Under the pieces are notes generated by a model. That model made no database searches, was not told the DNA's origin, and saw only the letters and a list, made by a program, of their open reading frames with translations. Position numbers and translations under genes: made by a program. Below are positions 24,310 through 32,521 of a DNA stretch of 64,000 nt, in pieces (position 1 is the stretch's first letter; every line of letters begins with the position of its first letter). Origin of the DNA: Xylophilus sp. Leaf220 (lineage in GTDB: Bacteria; Pseudomonadota; Gammaproteobacteria; Burkholderiales; Burkholderiaceae_C); the NCBI RefSeq assembly GCF_001421705.1, contig NZ_LMKO01000022.1, forward strand, positions 372,339 to 436,338, given 5' to 3'.

Positions 24310-26106
24310 TCAGGCGAACACCGCGTCGGTGTCCATCAGCGGGCGGGCGCCGGCGCGGGCGGTGCGCATCAGCGTGGCGGTCTCGGGGAACAGCTTGGCG
24401 AAGTAGAAGCGCGCGGTCTGCAGCTTGGCCAGGTAGAAGGTGTCGGTGCTGCCCTCGGCGATCTTCTTGAGCGACACCTGCGCCATGCGGGCGAAGAAAT
24501 AGCCGAACACCAGGTGGCCCGCGACGCGCAGGTAATCGACCGCGGCGGCGCCCACCTCGTCGGGGTTCTGCGAGCCCTTGAAGCCGATCTCGGTGGTGAA
24601 CTTGGTCATCTGGTCGCCCAGGTAGGCGATCGGGTTGATGAACTCGGCCATCTTCTCGTTGACGCCCTCCTCCTCCACCAGCTTGGCGACCAGCTTGCCG
24701 AACTTCTTCAGCGACGCGCCGTTGTTGCCGAGGATCTTGCGGCCCAGCAGGTCGAGCGACTGGATGGTGTTGGTGCCCTCGTAGATCATGTTGATCCGCG
24801 CATCGCGCACGAACTGCTCCATGCCCCATTCGTGGATGTAGCCGTGGCCGCCGAAGACCTGCTGGCACTGGGTGGTGGCGTTCCAGGCGTTGTCGGTGAT
24901 GAAGGCCTTGACGATCGGCGTCAGCAGCGCGACCAGTTCGGCCGAGTCCTTGCGCACCTTCTCGTCGGGGTGGTGGATCTCCTTGTCGAGCAGCAGCGCG
25001 CAGTAGGTCGCCATGGCGCGGCCGCCTTCGGCATAGGCGCGGGCGGTGAGCAGCATCTTGCGCACGTCGGGGTGCACGATGATCGGATCGGCGGGCTGGC
25101 TCTTGTCCTTGGTGCCCGAGAGGCTGCGCATCTGGATGCGGTCCTTGGCGTAGGCCACCGCGTTCTGGTAGGCCACCTCGGTCAGGCCGAGCGACTGGTT
25201 GCCCACGCCCAGGCGGGCGGCGTTCATCATCACGAACATCGCCGCCAGGCCCTTGTTGGGCTGGCCCACCAGGGAGCCGGTGGCGCCGTCGATCACGATC
25301 TGCGCGGTGGCGTTGCCGTGGATGCCCATCTTGTGCTCCAGGCCGCCGCAGTAGATCGGGTTGCGATCGCCCAGGGAGCCGTCGGCGTTGACGTGGAACT
25401 TGGGCACGGCGAACAGGCTGATGCCCTTGCTGCCGGCCGGCGCATCGGGCAGGCGGGCCAGCACCAGGTGCACGATGTTGTCGGTCATGTCGTGCTCGCC
25501 GGCGCTGATGAAGATCTTGTTGCCGGTGATGCGGTAGCTGCCGTCGGCCTGCGGCTCGGCCTTGGTGCGCAGCAGGCCCAGGTCGGTTCCGCAGTGCGGC
25601 TCGGTCAGGCACATGGTGCCGGTCCATTCGCCGCTGGTGAGCTTGGGCAGGTAGAGCTTCTTCTGCTCCTCGGTGCCGTGCACGTGCAGCGCCTCGTACG
25701 CGCCGTGCGACAGGCCGGGGTACATCGTCCAGGCCTGGTTGGCCGAGTTCATCATCTCGTAGAAGCACTGGTTGGCCACGAAGGGCAGGCCCTGGCCGCC
25801 GTAGGCCGGGTCGCAGGAGAGCGCCGCCCAGCCGCCTTCCACGTACTGTTTGTAGGCCTCCTTGAAGCCCTTGGGCGTGGTGACTTCGTGGGTCGTCTTG
25901 TCGAGGGTGCAGCCCTCCTCGTCGCCCGACAGGTTCAGCGGGAAGGTCACTTCGGCCGCGAACTTCCCGCCCTCCTCCAGCACCGCGTTCAGCGTGTCGG
26001 CATCCACCTCGGCATGCTGCGGCAGCGCCTTGAATTCTTCGGTGACGTCGAGCAGTTCGTGCAGGACGAACTGCATGTCGCGCAGCGGGGGCGAATAGAT
26101 CGGCAT
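24310..26106 (-). CDS. Acyl-CoA dehydrogenase (large, with C-terminal extension)
   Basis: The 598-residue FAD enzyme performs the first beta-oxidation step, forming trans-2-enoyl-CoA. 'TGTMCLTEPHCGTDLGLL' is the flavin/acyl binding signature. The catalytic Glu is probably the one in 'MIYEGTNTIQSLDLLGRKI' (about residue 443). About 120 extra residues at the C-terminus place it in the DmdC/AidB-like branch rather than the 380-residue short-chain one. It opens the oxidation block, 30 bp before the DUF2147 gene, and lies 44 bp after the TetR gene, probably under its control. Confidence 0.9.
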   Translation of the reverse strand: MPIYSPPLRDMQFVLHELLDVTEEFKALPQHAEVDADTLNAVLEEGGKFAAEVTFPLNLSGDEEGCTLDKTTHEVTTPKGFKEAYKQYVEGGWAALSCDPAYGGQGLPFVANQCFYEMMNSANQAWTMYPGLSHGAYEALHVHGTEEQKKLYLPKLTSGEWTGTMCLTEPHCGTDLGLLRTKAEPQADGSYRITGNKIFISAGEHDMTDNIVHLVLARLPDAPAGSKGISLFAVPKFHVNADGSLGDRNPIYCGGLEHKMGIHGNATAQIVIDGATGSLVGQPNKGLAAMFVMMNAARLGVGNQSLGLTEVAYQNAVAYAKDRIQMRSLSGTKDKSQPADPIIVHPDVRKMLLTARAYAEGGRAMATYCALLLDKEIHHPDEKVRKDSAELVALLTPIVKAFITDNAWNATTQCQQVFGGHGYIHEWGMEQFVRDARINMIYEGTNTIQSLDLLGRKILGNNGASLKKFGKLVAKLVEEEGVNEKMAEFINPIAYLGDQMTKFTTEIGFKGSQNPDEVGAAAVDYLRVAGHLVFGYFFARMAQVSLKKIAEGSTDTFYLAKLQTARFYFAKLFPETATLMRTARAGARPLMDTDAVFA

Positions 26107-26150
26107 GGGGTCTCCAGGAGAAGGGTGGGATGTGGGGGAAGAAACGAAAC

Positions 26151-26837
26151 TCAGGCCGGCTGCACCGGCGGGGTGCCGTAGCGCAGCAGGATGTTGTCGA
26201 AGCCGACGTGCGCCCGCGCCAGCGAGCGCGGCGAGCGCAGGAAACGCGCCTCGTAGTGCAGCGCGAGGATCAGGCCGTGGATCTCGAAGACCATCTGTTC
26301 CTCGTCGGCGTCGGCGCGCAGGTGCCCGGCCTGCTTGGCCTGCACCAGGGCGCGGTGCAGCGCCCGCAGCCAGGTCTTGACGGAGCTGGCGAGCGCGTCG
26401 CGCACCGGGCCGGGCCGGTCGTCGAACTCGGCCGCGCCGCTGATGTAGATGCAGCCCGAATCGATCTCGGCCGAAGTGCGGCGCATCCAGTTGGCGAACA
26501 GCGCCCGCAGACGCGGCAGGCCGCGCGGCTCCTTCAGCGCCGGGTAGAACACCTCGGCCTCGAAGCGGGTGTGGTACTCGCGCACCACCGAGATCTGCAG
26601 CTCTTCGCGCGAACCGAAGTGGGCGAAGACGCCCGACTTGCTCATCTGCGTCACTTCGGCCAGCGCACCGATCGACAGGCCTTCCAGCCCGATCTGGGTG
26701 GCCAGGCCCAGCGCCGCATCGACGATGGTGGCCTTGGTCTGCTGGCCCTTCTGCGACACGCGGCTGTCCCGCGCCGTGGCGCCCACGGACGGCGCAGCGG
26801 CATCGGAGGCCAGGGAAAGGGGTGAGGTAGGTGCCAT
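26151..26837 (-). CDS. TetR-family repressor of the fatty-acid oxidation block
   Basis: The 228-residue regulator has an N-terminal TetR helix-turn-helix ('TKATIVDAALGLATQIGLEG', 'IGALAEVTQMSKSGVFAHFG'), preceded by about 30 poorly conserved residues. A ligand domain follows, with a Cys at 'DSGCIYISGAAEFDD'. The head-of-operon position, on the same strand as the acyl-CoA dehydrogenase, suggests an acyl-CoA-responsive repressor. A candidate operator overlaps the region just upstream of its own start. Divergent control of the Ldh-family gene is possible. Confidence 0.9.
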   Translation of the reverse strand: MAPTSPLSLASDAAAPSVGATARDSRVSQKGQQTKATIVDAALGLATQIGLEGLSIGALAEVTQMSKSGVFAHFGSREELQISVVREYHTRFEAEVFYPALKEPRGLPRLRALFANWMRRTSAEIDSGCIYISGAAEFDDRPGPVRDALASSVKTWLRALHRALVQAKQAGHLRADADEEQMVFEIHGLILALHYEARFLRSPRSLARAHVGFDNILLRYGTPPVQPA

Positions 26838-26846
26838 GGGAATAAA

Positions 26847-26858
26847 ACGAACGGTCGT
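26847..26858. promoter_or_regulatory. Candidate TetR operator ACGAACGGTCGT
   Basis: A near-perfect palindrome (acga-acgg-tcgt) in an A/T-rich context ('aaaacgaacggtcgtgctat') lies 9 bp upstream of the tetR ATG. Its form (ACGA...TCGT) is common for TetR-type operators in proteobacteria. It would support autoregulation of the block below. Confidence 0.5.
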
Positions 26859-27058
26859 GCTATTTTGCAGGAAAAGTGCGGGACGGCAAGCCCCCGCCGA
26901 CAGATTCCGGCCGCGACCGCGGGTTTGCCCTGCTGCCGGACGGGCGACAGGCGGGCGGCCCCGGCGGGGGCATCATCGACGCACCGGTTCGCGACAGCGA
27001 CCTGCCGCACGCTCCGCGGGCGCGTCGCGGCCCTGCCCTTCCCCCACCAGGAGACTTT

Positions 27059-28129
27059 ATGGAAAAACTGCTTGGCGCCTACAGCCTGCAATCCTTTGTA
27101 GCTAGCATTTTCATAGCAAACGGCAGCACGCCGGCCGAGGCCGAACAGGTCGCTGCCAACCTGGTGCTGGCCAACCTGAGCGGGCACGACTCCCACGGCG
27201 TGGGCATGGTGCCGCGCTACGTGGCGGCGGTGGCCGAGGGCGGGCTGCGGCCGAACCAGGGCGTGGCGGTGCGGGCCGACACCGGAAGCCTGCTGGCGCT
27301 CGACGGGCAGCGCGGCTACGGCCAGGTGGTCGGCCCGCAGGCGATGGCGCTGGGCATCGAGCGGGCGCTGGCGCACGGCAGCTGCATCGTGTCGCTGGCG
27401 CAGGCCCACCACCTGGGCCGCATCGGGCATTTCGCCGAGCAGGCCACGGCCGCGGGGCTGGTGTCGATCCACTTCGTCAACGTGCTGTCGCGGCCGGTGG
27501 TCGCGCCCTGGGGCGGCGGCGACGGGCGCTTCGGCACCAACCCGTGCTGCATCGGCGTGCCGCTGCCGGGCGATGCGCCCTTCGTCCTCGATTTCGCGAC
27601 CAGCCGCGTCGCCCAGGGCAAGATGCGCGTCGCCCACAACAAGGGCGAGCGGGTGCCGCCCGGCTACCTGATCGACGCGCAGGGCGCGCCCACCGACGAC
27701 CCCGGCGTGGTGGTGGTGCCGCAGCCGCCCAGCGGCCTCTTCGGCGCCCTGATGACCTTCGGCGAGCACAAGGGCTACGGCCTGGCCGTCGCCTGCGAAC
27801 TGCTGGGCGGTGCGCTCAGCGGCGGCGGCACCTGGCACCAGCCGGCAGTGAAGACCAGCGCGGTGCTGAACGGCATGCTGACGGTACTGATCGACCCGCA
27901 GAAGCTCGGCACCGCCGACAGCTTCGCCGCCGAATCCCGCGCCTTCGTCGACTGGCTGCGCCAGAGCCCCGCCGGCCCGGGCAGCACCGGTGTCCAGGTG
28001 GCGGGCGAGCCGGAGCGTGCCTGCCGCGCTGAGCGGCGGCAGAACGGCATCGCGGTCGATGCGCAGACCTGGGACGACATCGTGCGGGCCGGCGCGTCGG
28101 TGGGCGTAATGGCGCCGGCGTTCGGCTGA
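27059..28129 (+). CDS. Malate/L-lactate/ureidoglycolate dehydrogenase-family oxidoreductase (Ldh_2)
   Basis: This 356-residue NAD(P)-dependent 2-hydroxyacid dehydrogenase is of the non-Rossmann Ldh_2 type. 'NLSGHDSHGVGMVPRYV' holds the catalytic His, and 'CIVSLAQAHHLGRIGHFAEQ', 'FGTNPCCIGVP' and 'GEHKGYGLAVACELLGGALS' follow the family pattern. The start is the ATG at 27059, six bases after the end of 'caggagac', a good ribosome site. Codons 14-20 are formed by a repeat core (27101-27117). Related enzymes act on sulfolactate, malate, lactate or delta-1-piperideine carboxylate; the substrate is open. Confidence 0.88.
   Translation: MEKLLGAYSLQSFVASIFIANGSTPAEAEQVAANLVLANLSGHDSHGVGMVPRYVAAVAEGGLRPNQGVAVRADTGSLLALDGQRGYGQVVGPQAMALGIERALAHGSCIVSLAQAHHLGRIGHFAEQATAAGLVSIHFVNVLSRPVVAPWGGGDGRFGTNPCCIGVPLPGDAPFVLDFATSRVAQGKMRVAHNKGERVPPGYLIDAQGAPTDDPGVVVVPQPPSGLFGALMTFGEHKGYGLAVACELLGGALSGGGTWHQPAVKTSAVLNGMLTVLIDPQKLGTADSFAAESRAFVDWLRQSPAGPGSTGVQVAGEPERACRAERRQNGIAVDAQTWDDIVRAGASVGVMAPAFG
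27101..27117 (+). repeat. AGCTAT-type hairpin core inside the Ldh gene, copy 7
   Basis: 'gctagcattttcatagc' has the palindromic arms and the T-rich centre of the dispersed repeat and is translated as part of 'VASIFIA'. It is a second case of the repeat lying in the first codons of a gene. Confidence 0.5.
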
Positions 28130-28205
28130 CCTTGCGCGTTAAATGAACGAAGCGTGGGGAAAGGCGGTGACGCGGCCTCGGCTGGATCGGCCGCCCCACG
28201 CGCCC

Positions 28206-31200
28206 TCAGGCGGCCAGCTCGATCGCCGGCCGCAGCGCGGCGATGCGCTGCGCCATCCGCTCCTTCGCGGGCAGGTAGGTGCCGGCGAAGATGTCGTTGC
28301 GGCGCTTGCGGATCTCGACGTTGGCCGGCGTCCTGAAGAGCGAGGTGACCTTGGGCACATAGGCGAAGACGTTGCCGTCGGCGTACACGTTCCACATCAC
28401 CCAGTCCTCGAGCGCGTCCATGTCGACGTCGAAGCCGCCGCGCTCCTCGAACAGGCGGCGCTCGAACAGCACCGACTGGATCGCCATGTAATTGCGCTCC
28501 TTGAGCAGTTCCAGGTGGAACTCCTGCTTGAGCACCGGCGGCACGGTGTAGAGCACTTCCTCGTAGTCGGCCGAGATGCCGTTGGGGAAGTCGGTTTCCA
28601 CCTCCCAGGCGGGCGAATAGGCGGCGACCGTCTCGGGTTGCTGCAGCAGCGCATGGGCCAGCACCTCGACGTGGTCGGCGAAGACCAGGTCGTCGTCGTC
28701 CAGGAACAGGCACCAGCGGCCCCGCGCCGCCGCCAGGCCGGCGTTGCCGGTGGCCGAGCGGCCTTCCTTGGGCGTGGCGATGAAGCGGCAGTCCATGCCG
28801 GTCACGCCGGCCACCTCGCGCACCACCGCGCCCAGGCTGTCGCCGCCGTCCTGCACCACGATCAGCTCGATCCGCGGATAGGTCTGGTGGGCGACCGAGA
28901 GCATCGCCTGGCGCAGCAGCCGCTCCCGGCCCTGGAAGGTGCGGGTGATGACGCTGACCAGCGGCGGATCGGCCGGCAGCGGATGGCCTTCGACGAAGGC
29001 GCCGTCGCGGCGCAGTTCGTAGTCCCACACCTGGAACGGGAACACCGCCTTGCTCGAGCGGCGCGCCGCCAGCGCCAGCGGCGCCTTGACCACCAGCTTG
29101 GCGAAGTTGCGCAGCAGCGCCTTGCGCGAGCCGGGGAACGCCTGGGGCAGCGCCAGCAGGCCGAGCGCCATCAGCGGGACGATGGTGACGTCGGCCGGCT
29201 TGCCGTACTTGAGCCGCAGGTACAGGTTGGCGAAGGTGCTGCCCAGGTACTGCACCGGCTTGACCTGGCCGGCGTTCTCGTAGGCGTAGTGGGTGACCAC
29301 CGCCGTCGGGCAGTAGCGCAGCACCCAGCCGGCGCGGCGCAGGCGGTAGGACATTTCCACGTCCTCGCCGTACATGAAGATGTTGTCGTCGTAGCCGCCG
29401 ATCGACTGGAACGCCGAGCGCCGCAGCAGCACGCAGGCATGGCTGTTCCAGTTGGTGGCGCCGGTGACCGGGTCGTAGAACTTCGGGTGCTCGTACGGCT
29501 TCTGGCGCAGCTCCCACGAGGCGCCGCGCTCGTCGTGCAGGGCGATCGCGACGATGCGCTTCAACGCATCGGGCTCGAACTCGAGGTCGATGTTCGACAC
29601 CAGGCCGAACGGCGAACGCCCGGCCCCCAGGCCAGCGTTGTGGCCCGCGCCGAAGCCGTTGTTCGGGCACTGCAGCAGCTGCGCTTCGAACCCCTCCGCC
29701 ACCAGGCCGCGCACCGCCGCCTGCAGCTGCGCCACCGTCTGGTCGGTCGACTGGTTGTCGACGAAGCGCAGGTGCAGCCGTTCGCGCGGATAGTCCAGCA
29801 GCCGCAGGCTGGCCATGAAGCCGTCGATCCACTTGCCGTTGTTGTGGGTCACCACGCTGATGTCGACGTCGGGCCAGGCGGCGGGCTCCGGCGGGCGGAG
29901 CACGTCGGCGGCCAGCGCCGTCTCGGCCGTGTAGGCGTTGCGGCGCTCGACCAGTTGCGCGACCGCGTCGAGCCGCACGCTGGTCGTGCCGACGAGGCCC
30001 GAAGCAGCGATGACGCGGGCCCGCAACCGGGTCAGGAAGCCGCGCATCGGATGCGGCAGCCGGCGCATCGTCCGGGACAGCACCGAGCGGGTGAGGCGCT
30101 TCGCCTCGCCGTACTCGCCCCGCGCGAGCAGGCCGAAGAAGCGGATCGGCCGGGTGATCTTCCACGAGCGGCTGGCGACGAGGGCGCGGATGTCGTCGAC
30201 CGCCTCCTGGTGGCGCCGGGTCAGTTCCTGGATCTGCTGCTCCAGCGCGGCGCCCTGGGCTTCCATCGCCTGCATCCGCTCGCGCACCGCGGCGTTCTCG
30301 TCGCGCACCGCGGCATTGTCCTCGCGCAACGACGCCTCGCGACGGCCGGCCTCGGCCAGCTGCTCGCGCATTTCGCTGCGTTCGTGGTTCAGCGTCCAGA
30401 CGCGGGCATTGGCCTCGATCAGTGCGCTGTCGAGCAAGGTGTTCTGCTCCTGCACGACCTCCAGCCGCTGGTGGCGCGCCTCGGATTGCGCCAGCAGCGC
30501 ATCGGCGTGCTGCCGCAGGGCGTCGGCATGGGTGTGCAGGGCCTCGGTCTGCTGCCGCAGCCAGGCGCCGTGCTCCTGCGCCGTCTGCAGCTGCTCCTGC
30601 ACCCGCAAAAGCTGGGCGCGCTCTTCCGCCAGCGTGTGCTCGATGCGCGAGAGGCGTGCCAGCTCCAGCTGCATCACGAGCAGGGTGTTGGCCTGGCCGA
30701 CCGAATGCTGGCGGTACTCGATCAGCGCCGCGGGCACGCGGACCGGCTTCCAGCCCTGGCCCAGCATGCGGACGAAGAGGTTGTGGTCTTCCGGCCCGCC
30801 CGAGGCCTGGTAGCCGCCGACGGCATCGAACGCTTCCTTGCGGTACATCGACGAGCCGTGCATGAAGTTGTGCGTCGCCAGGTTGGCGAGCGCCTCGGGC
30901 GTCGGCTCGGGAAAGCGCCAGACGTAGACCGGCCAGCGCTCCAGCTTGCTGCTGCCGATCTGCTCGGCTCCCACCTTGGCCGCCAGCTCGGCCGCCCGGT
31001 GGCCGAACAGCAGCATGTCGGTATAGGCGACGGCCGCGTCGGGCCGGCGGTCGAGCGCGGCGCGGCATTGCTCGACATAGTCGCAGCGCATCCGGTTGTC
31101 GGCGCCCAGGAAGGCGATGTAGTCGCCGGTGCAGAGCCCCACCGCCTTGTTGAAATTGGCGACGATGCCAAGGTTGCGCTCGTTGATCACCACGGTGGCG

Positions 31201-31973
31201 ACATCGCGGTAGCGCTGCGCGATCTCCTGCGAGCCGTCGGTCGAGGCGTCGTCGATCAGGATGATCTCGTCGGGCGCCAGGGTCTGGTGCAGGACCGAAT
31301 CCATCGCCTGCGGCAGGAAGGCGCCGTAGTTGTGGTTGGCGACCACCACGCTCACCCGCTTGCGGGCGAAGCGGCTGGTCTCCACCGCGGTGACCCGGTT
31401 GAGCTGGTAGCGGTCGCTGTCGTTGCCATCGATGCACGAGAGCGCGCCCGAGAAATGCGACTTCACCAGCGCGACCGCCTCGGCGTCGTGGTTGCCGTGC
31501 GGGTAGGCGAACCAGTCGAGGTGCGGCGCCGGAAAGCGCGCCTTCAGGGCACCGGGCACGGTGATTTCGGCGCGCAGCGCGTCCGGCGCCAGATCGGCCA
31601 GGCGGCAGTGGCTGGCGGTGTGCCACTGCACCCGGCCGCCGTGCTGCGCCATCGCGTCGAGCTGCTCCAGCGTGCAGAAGCGGGCCAGCGGCTCGACCGC
31701 ATCGAACGCGTTGTCGCCGCCGATGGTGTCGCCGGTCACGAACAGCTCGAACGGGTAGCCCCACTTCTTGAGCAGCGGGAAGGCGAACTGGAAGACGTTC
31801 TCGTAGACGCCGTCGAACGTGATCACCACGTGGCGGGGGTTGTGGCTGTCGTACGCGTCGAGGTGGACGACGTCGTAGCCGGCCAGGTCGGCCAGCTGTC
31901 GGTCGAATGCGTCGGCGGTCACCCACCACTGGGTGGGCGCGGTGGCTGCGACCTTGTGGTACAGGAGGATCAT
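28206..31973 (-). CDS. Giant deacetylase-like plus triple GT2 glycosyltransferase
   Basis: This 1255-residue multi-domain enzyme probably makes surface glycan. Domains in order: a polysaccharide-deacetylase-like fold (1-190, 'HVVITFDGVYENVFQFAFPL', 'QWHTASHCRLADLA'), GT2 number 1 (about 204-430, 'SVVVANHNYGAFLPQAMDSV'), a long coiled coil rich in Glu/Gln/Arg (about 434-600), GT2 number 2 (about 702-930, 'DISVVTHNNGKWIDGF', 'YGEDVEMSYRL') and GT2 number 3 (about 1003-1235, 'VSVITRTFQGRERLLRQAML', 'FLDDDDLVF'). It is the last gene after wzm-wzt-methyltransferase, overlapping the latter by 4 bp (ATGA). No membrane helix is evident, so it probably docks at the inner membrane. Confidence 0.85.
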   Translation of the reverse strand: MILLYHKVAATAPTQWWVTADAFDRQLADLAGYDVVHLDAYDSHNPRHVVITFDGVYENVFQFAFPLLKKWGYPFELFVTGDTIGGDNAFDAVEPLARFCTLEQLDAMAQHGGRVQWHTASHCRLADLAPDALRAEITVPGALKARFPAPHLDWFAYPHGNHDAEAVALVKSHFSGALSCIDGNDSDRYQLNRVTAVETSRFARKRVSVVVANHNYGAFLPQAMDSVLHQTLAPDEIILIDDASTDGSQEIAQRYRDVATVVINERNLGIVANFNKAVGLCTGDYIAFLGADNRMRCDYVEQCRAALDRRPDAAVAYTDMLLFGHRAAELAAKVGAEQIGSSKLERWPVYVWRFPEPTPEALANLATHNFMHGSSMYRKEAFDAVGGYQASGGPEDHNLFVRMLGQGWKPVRVPAALIEYRQHSVGQANTLLVMQLELARLSRIEHTLAEERAQLLRVQEQLQTAQEHGAWLRQQTEALHTHADALRQHADALLAQSEARHQRLEVVQEQNTLLDSALIEANARVWTLNHERSEMREQLAEAGRREASLREDNAAVRDENAAVRERMQAMEAQGAALEQQIQELTRRHQEAVDDIRALVASRSWKITRPIRFFGLLARGEYGEAKRLTRSVLSRTMRRLPHPMRGFLTRLRARVIAASGLVGTTSVRLDAVAQLVERRNAYTAETALAADVLRPPEPAAWPDVDISVVTHNNGKWIDGFMASLRLLDYPRERLHLRFVDNQSTDQTVAQLQAAVRGLVAEGFEAQLLQCPNNGFGAGHNAGLGAGRSPFGLVSNIDLEFEPDALKRIVAIALHDERGASWELRQKPYEHPKFYDPVTGATNWNSHACVLLRRSAFQSIGGYDDNIFMYGEDVEMSYRLRRAGWVLRYCPTAVVTHYAYENAGQVKPVQYLGSTFANLYLRLKYGKPADVTIVPLMALGLLALPQAFPGSRKALLRNFAKLVVKAPLALAARRSSKAVFPFQVWDYELRRDGAFVEGHPLPADPPLVSVITRTFQGRERLLRQAMLSVAHQTYPRIELIVVQDGGDSLGAVVREVAGVTGMDCRFIATPKEGRSATGNAGLAAARGRWCLFLDDDDLVFADHVEVLAHALLQQPETVAAYSPAWEVETDFPNGISADYEEVLYTVPPVLKQEFHLELLKERNYMAIQSVLFERRLFEERGGFDVDMDALEDWVMWNVYADGNVFAYVPKVTSLFRTPANVEIRKRRNDIFAGTYLPAKERMAQRIAALRPAIELAA

Positions 31974-32521
31974 TTCAGGTACACCTCGAGCCGGTGCATG
32001 TAGTCCCGGTACGGGTAGAGGCTCAGGTCTGCGAGTGCGTAGGGGAAACGGGGCGGCTGCCAGCTGTCGATGTGGCAGGACACCAGGACGCCGCCCGGCC
32101 GCAGGATGCCGTCGATCGCCGGCAGCACCACCGAGGCCGCGGCGCCGATGTACTGCGGGTACAGCACGCCGGTGATCACCACCAGGTCGAATTCGCCCTC
32201 GACCACCTGCGGCAGGTCGAACACCGAGCCGGCGCGGAAGGTGAATCGCGCAGCTTCGGCGGCCGACAGCGTCGCCTTGCGCTTGTCGGCCCAGCCGACG
32301 GCGGCCGGCGACACGTCGACGCCGACGACAGCGGCGCCCGGCAGGTCGAAGGTCAGGAAGCCGTCGCCGCAGCCGATGTCGAGCACCCGACCGAAGGTGC
32401 GCTCGGGCAGGATGCCCAGGATTTCCGACTTGCGGCGCATGTCCTGCGGATTGTTCTCGTAGCCCCAGGGATCGGGCTTGTCGTAATGGCGGTCGATGTC
32501 CGCCAGCGGTTGCAGGCTCAT
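31970..32521 (-). CDS. SAM-dependent methyltransferase (NodS-like)
   Basis: The 183-residue class I methyltransferase has motif I 'VLDIGCGDGFLTFDLP', followed by 'VGVDVSPAAVGWADKRK' and 'FDLVVITGVLYPQYIGAA'. It resembles the NodS/small sugar N- or O-methyltransferases found in glycan clusters. Both ends overlap neighbours by 4 bp (ATGA with wzt upstream and with the giant transferase downstream), so the three are translated as one coupled unit. It might methylate the nascent chain or a sugar nucleotide. Confidence 0.85.
   Translation of the reverse strand: MSLQPLADIDRHYDKPDPWGYENNPQDMRRKSEILGILPERTFGRVLDIGCGDGFLTFDLPGAAVVGVDVSPAAVGWADKRKATLSAAEAARFTFRAGSVFDLPQVVEGEFDLVVITGVLYPQYIGAAASVVLPAIDGILRPGGVLVSCHIDSWQPPRFPYALADLSLYPYRDYMHRLEVYLK

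Noticed and set aside
28143-32003. Long plus-strand frame opposite the giant transferase
   Set aside because: Shadow of the true minus-strand coding sequence, with His/Arg/Leu-rich composition and no motif.
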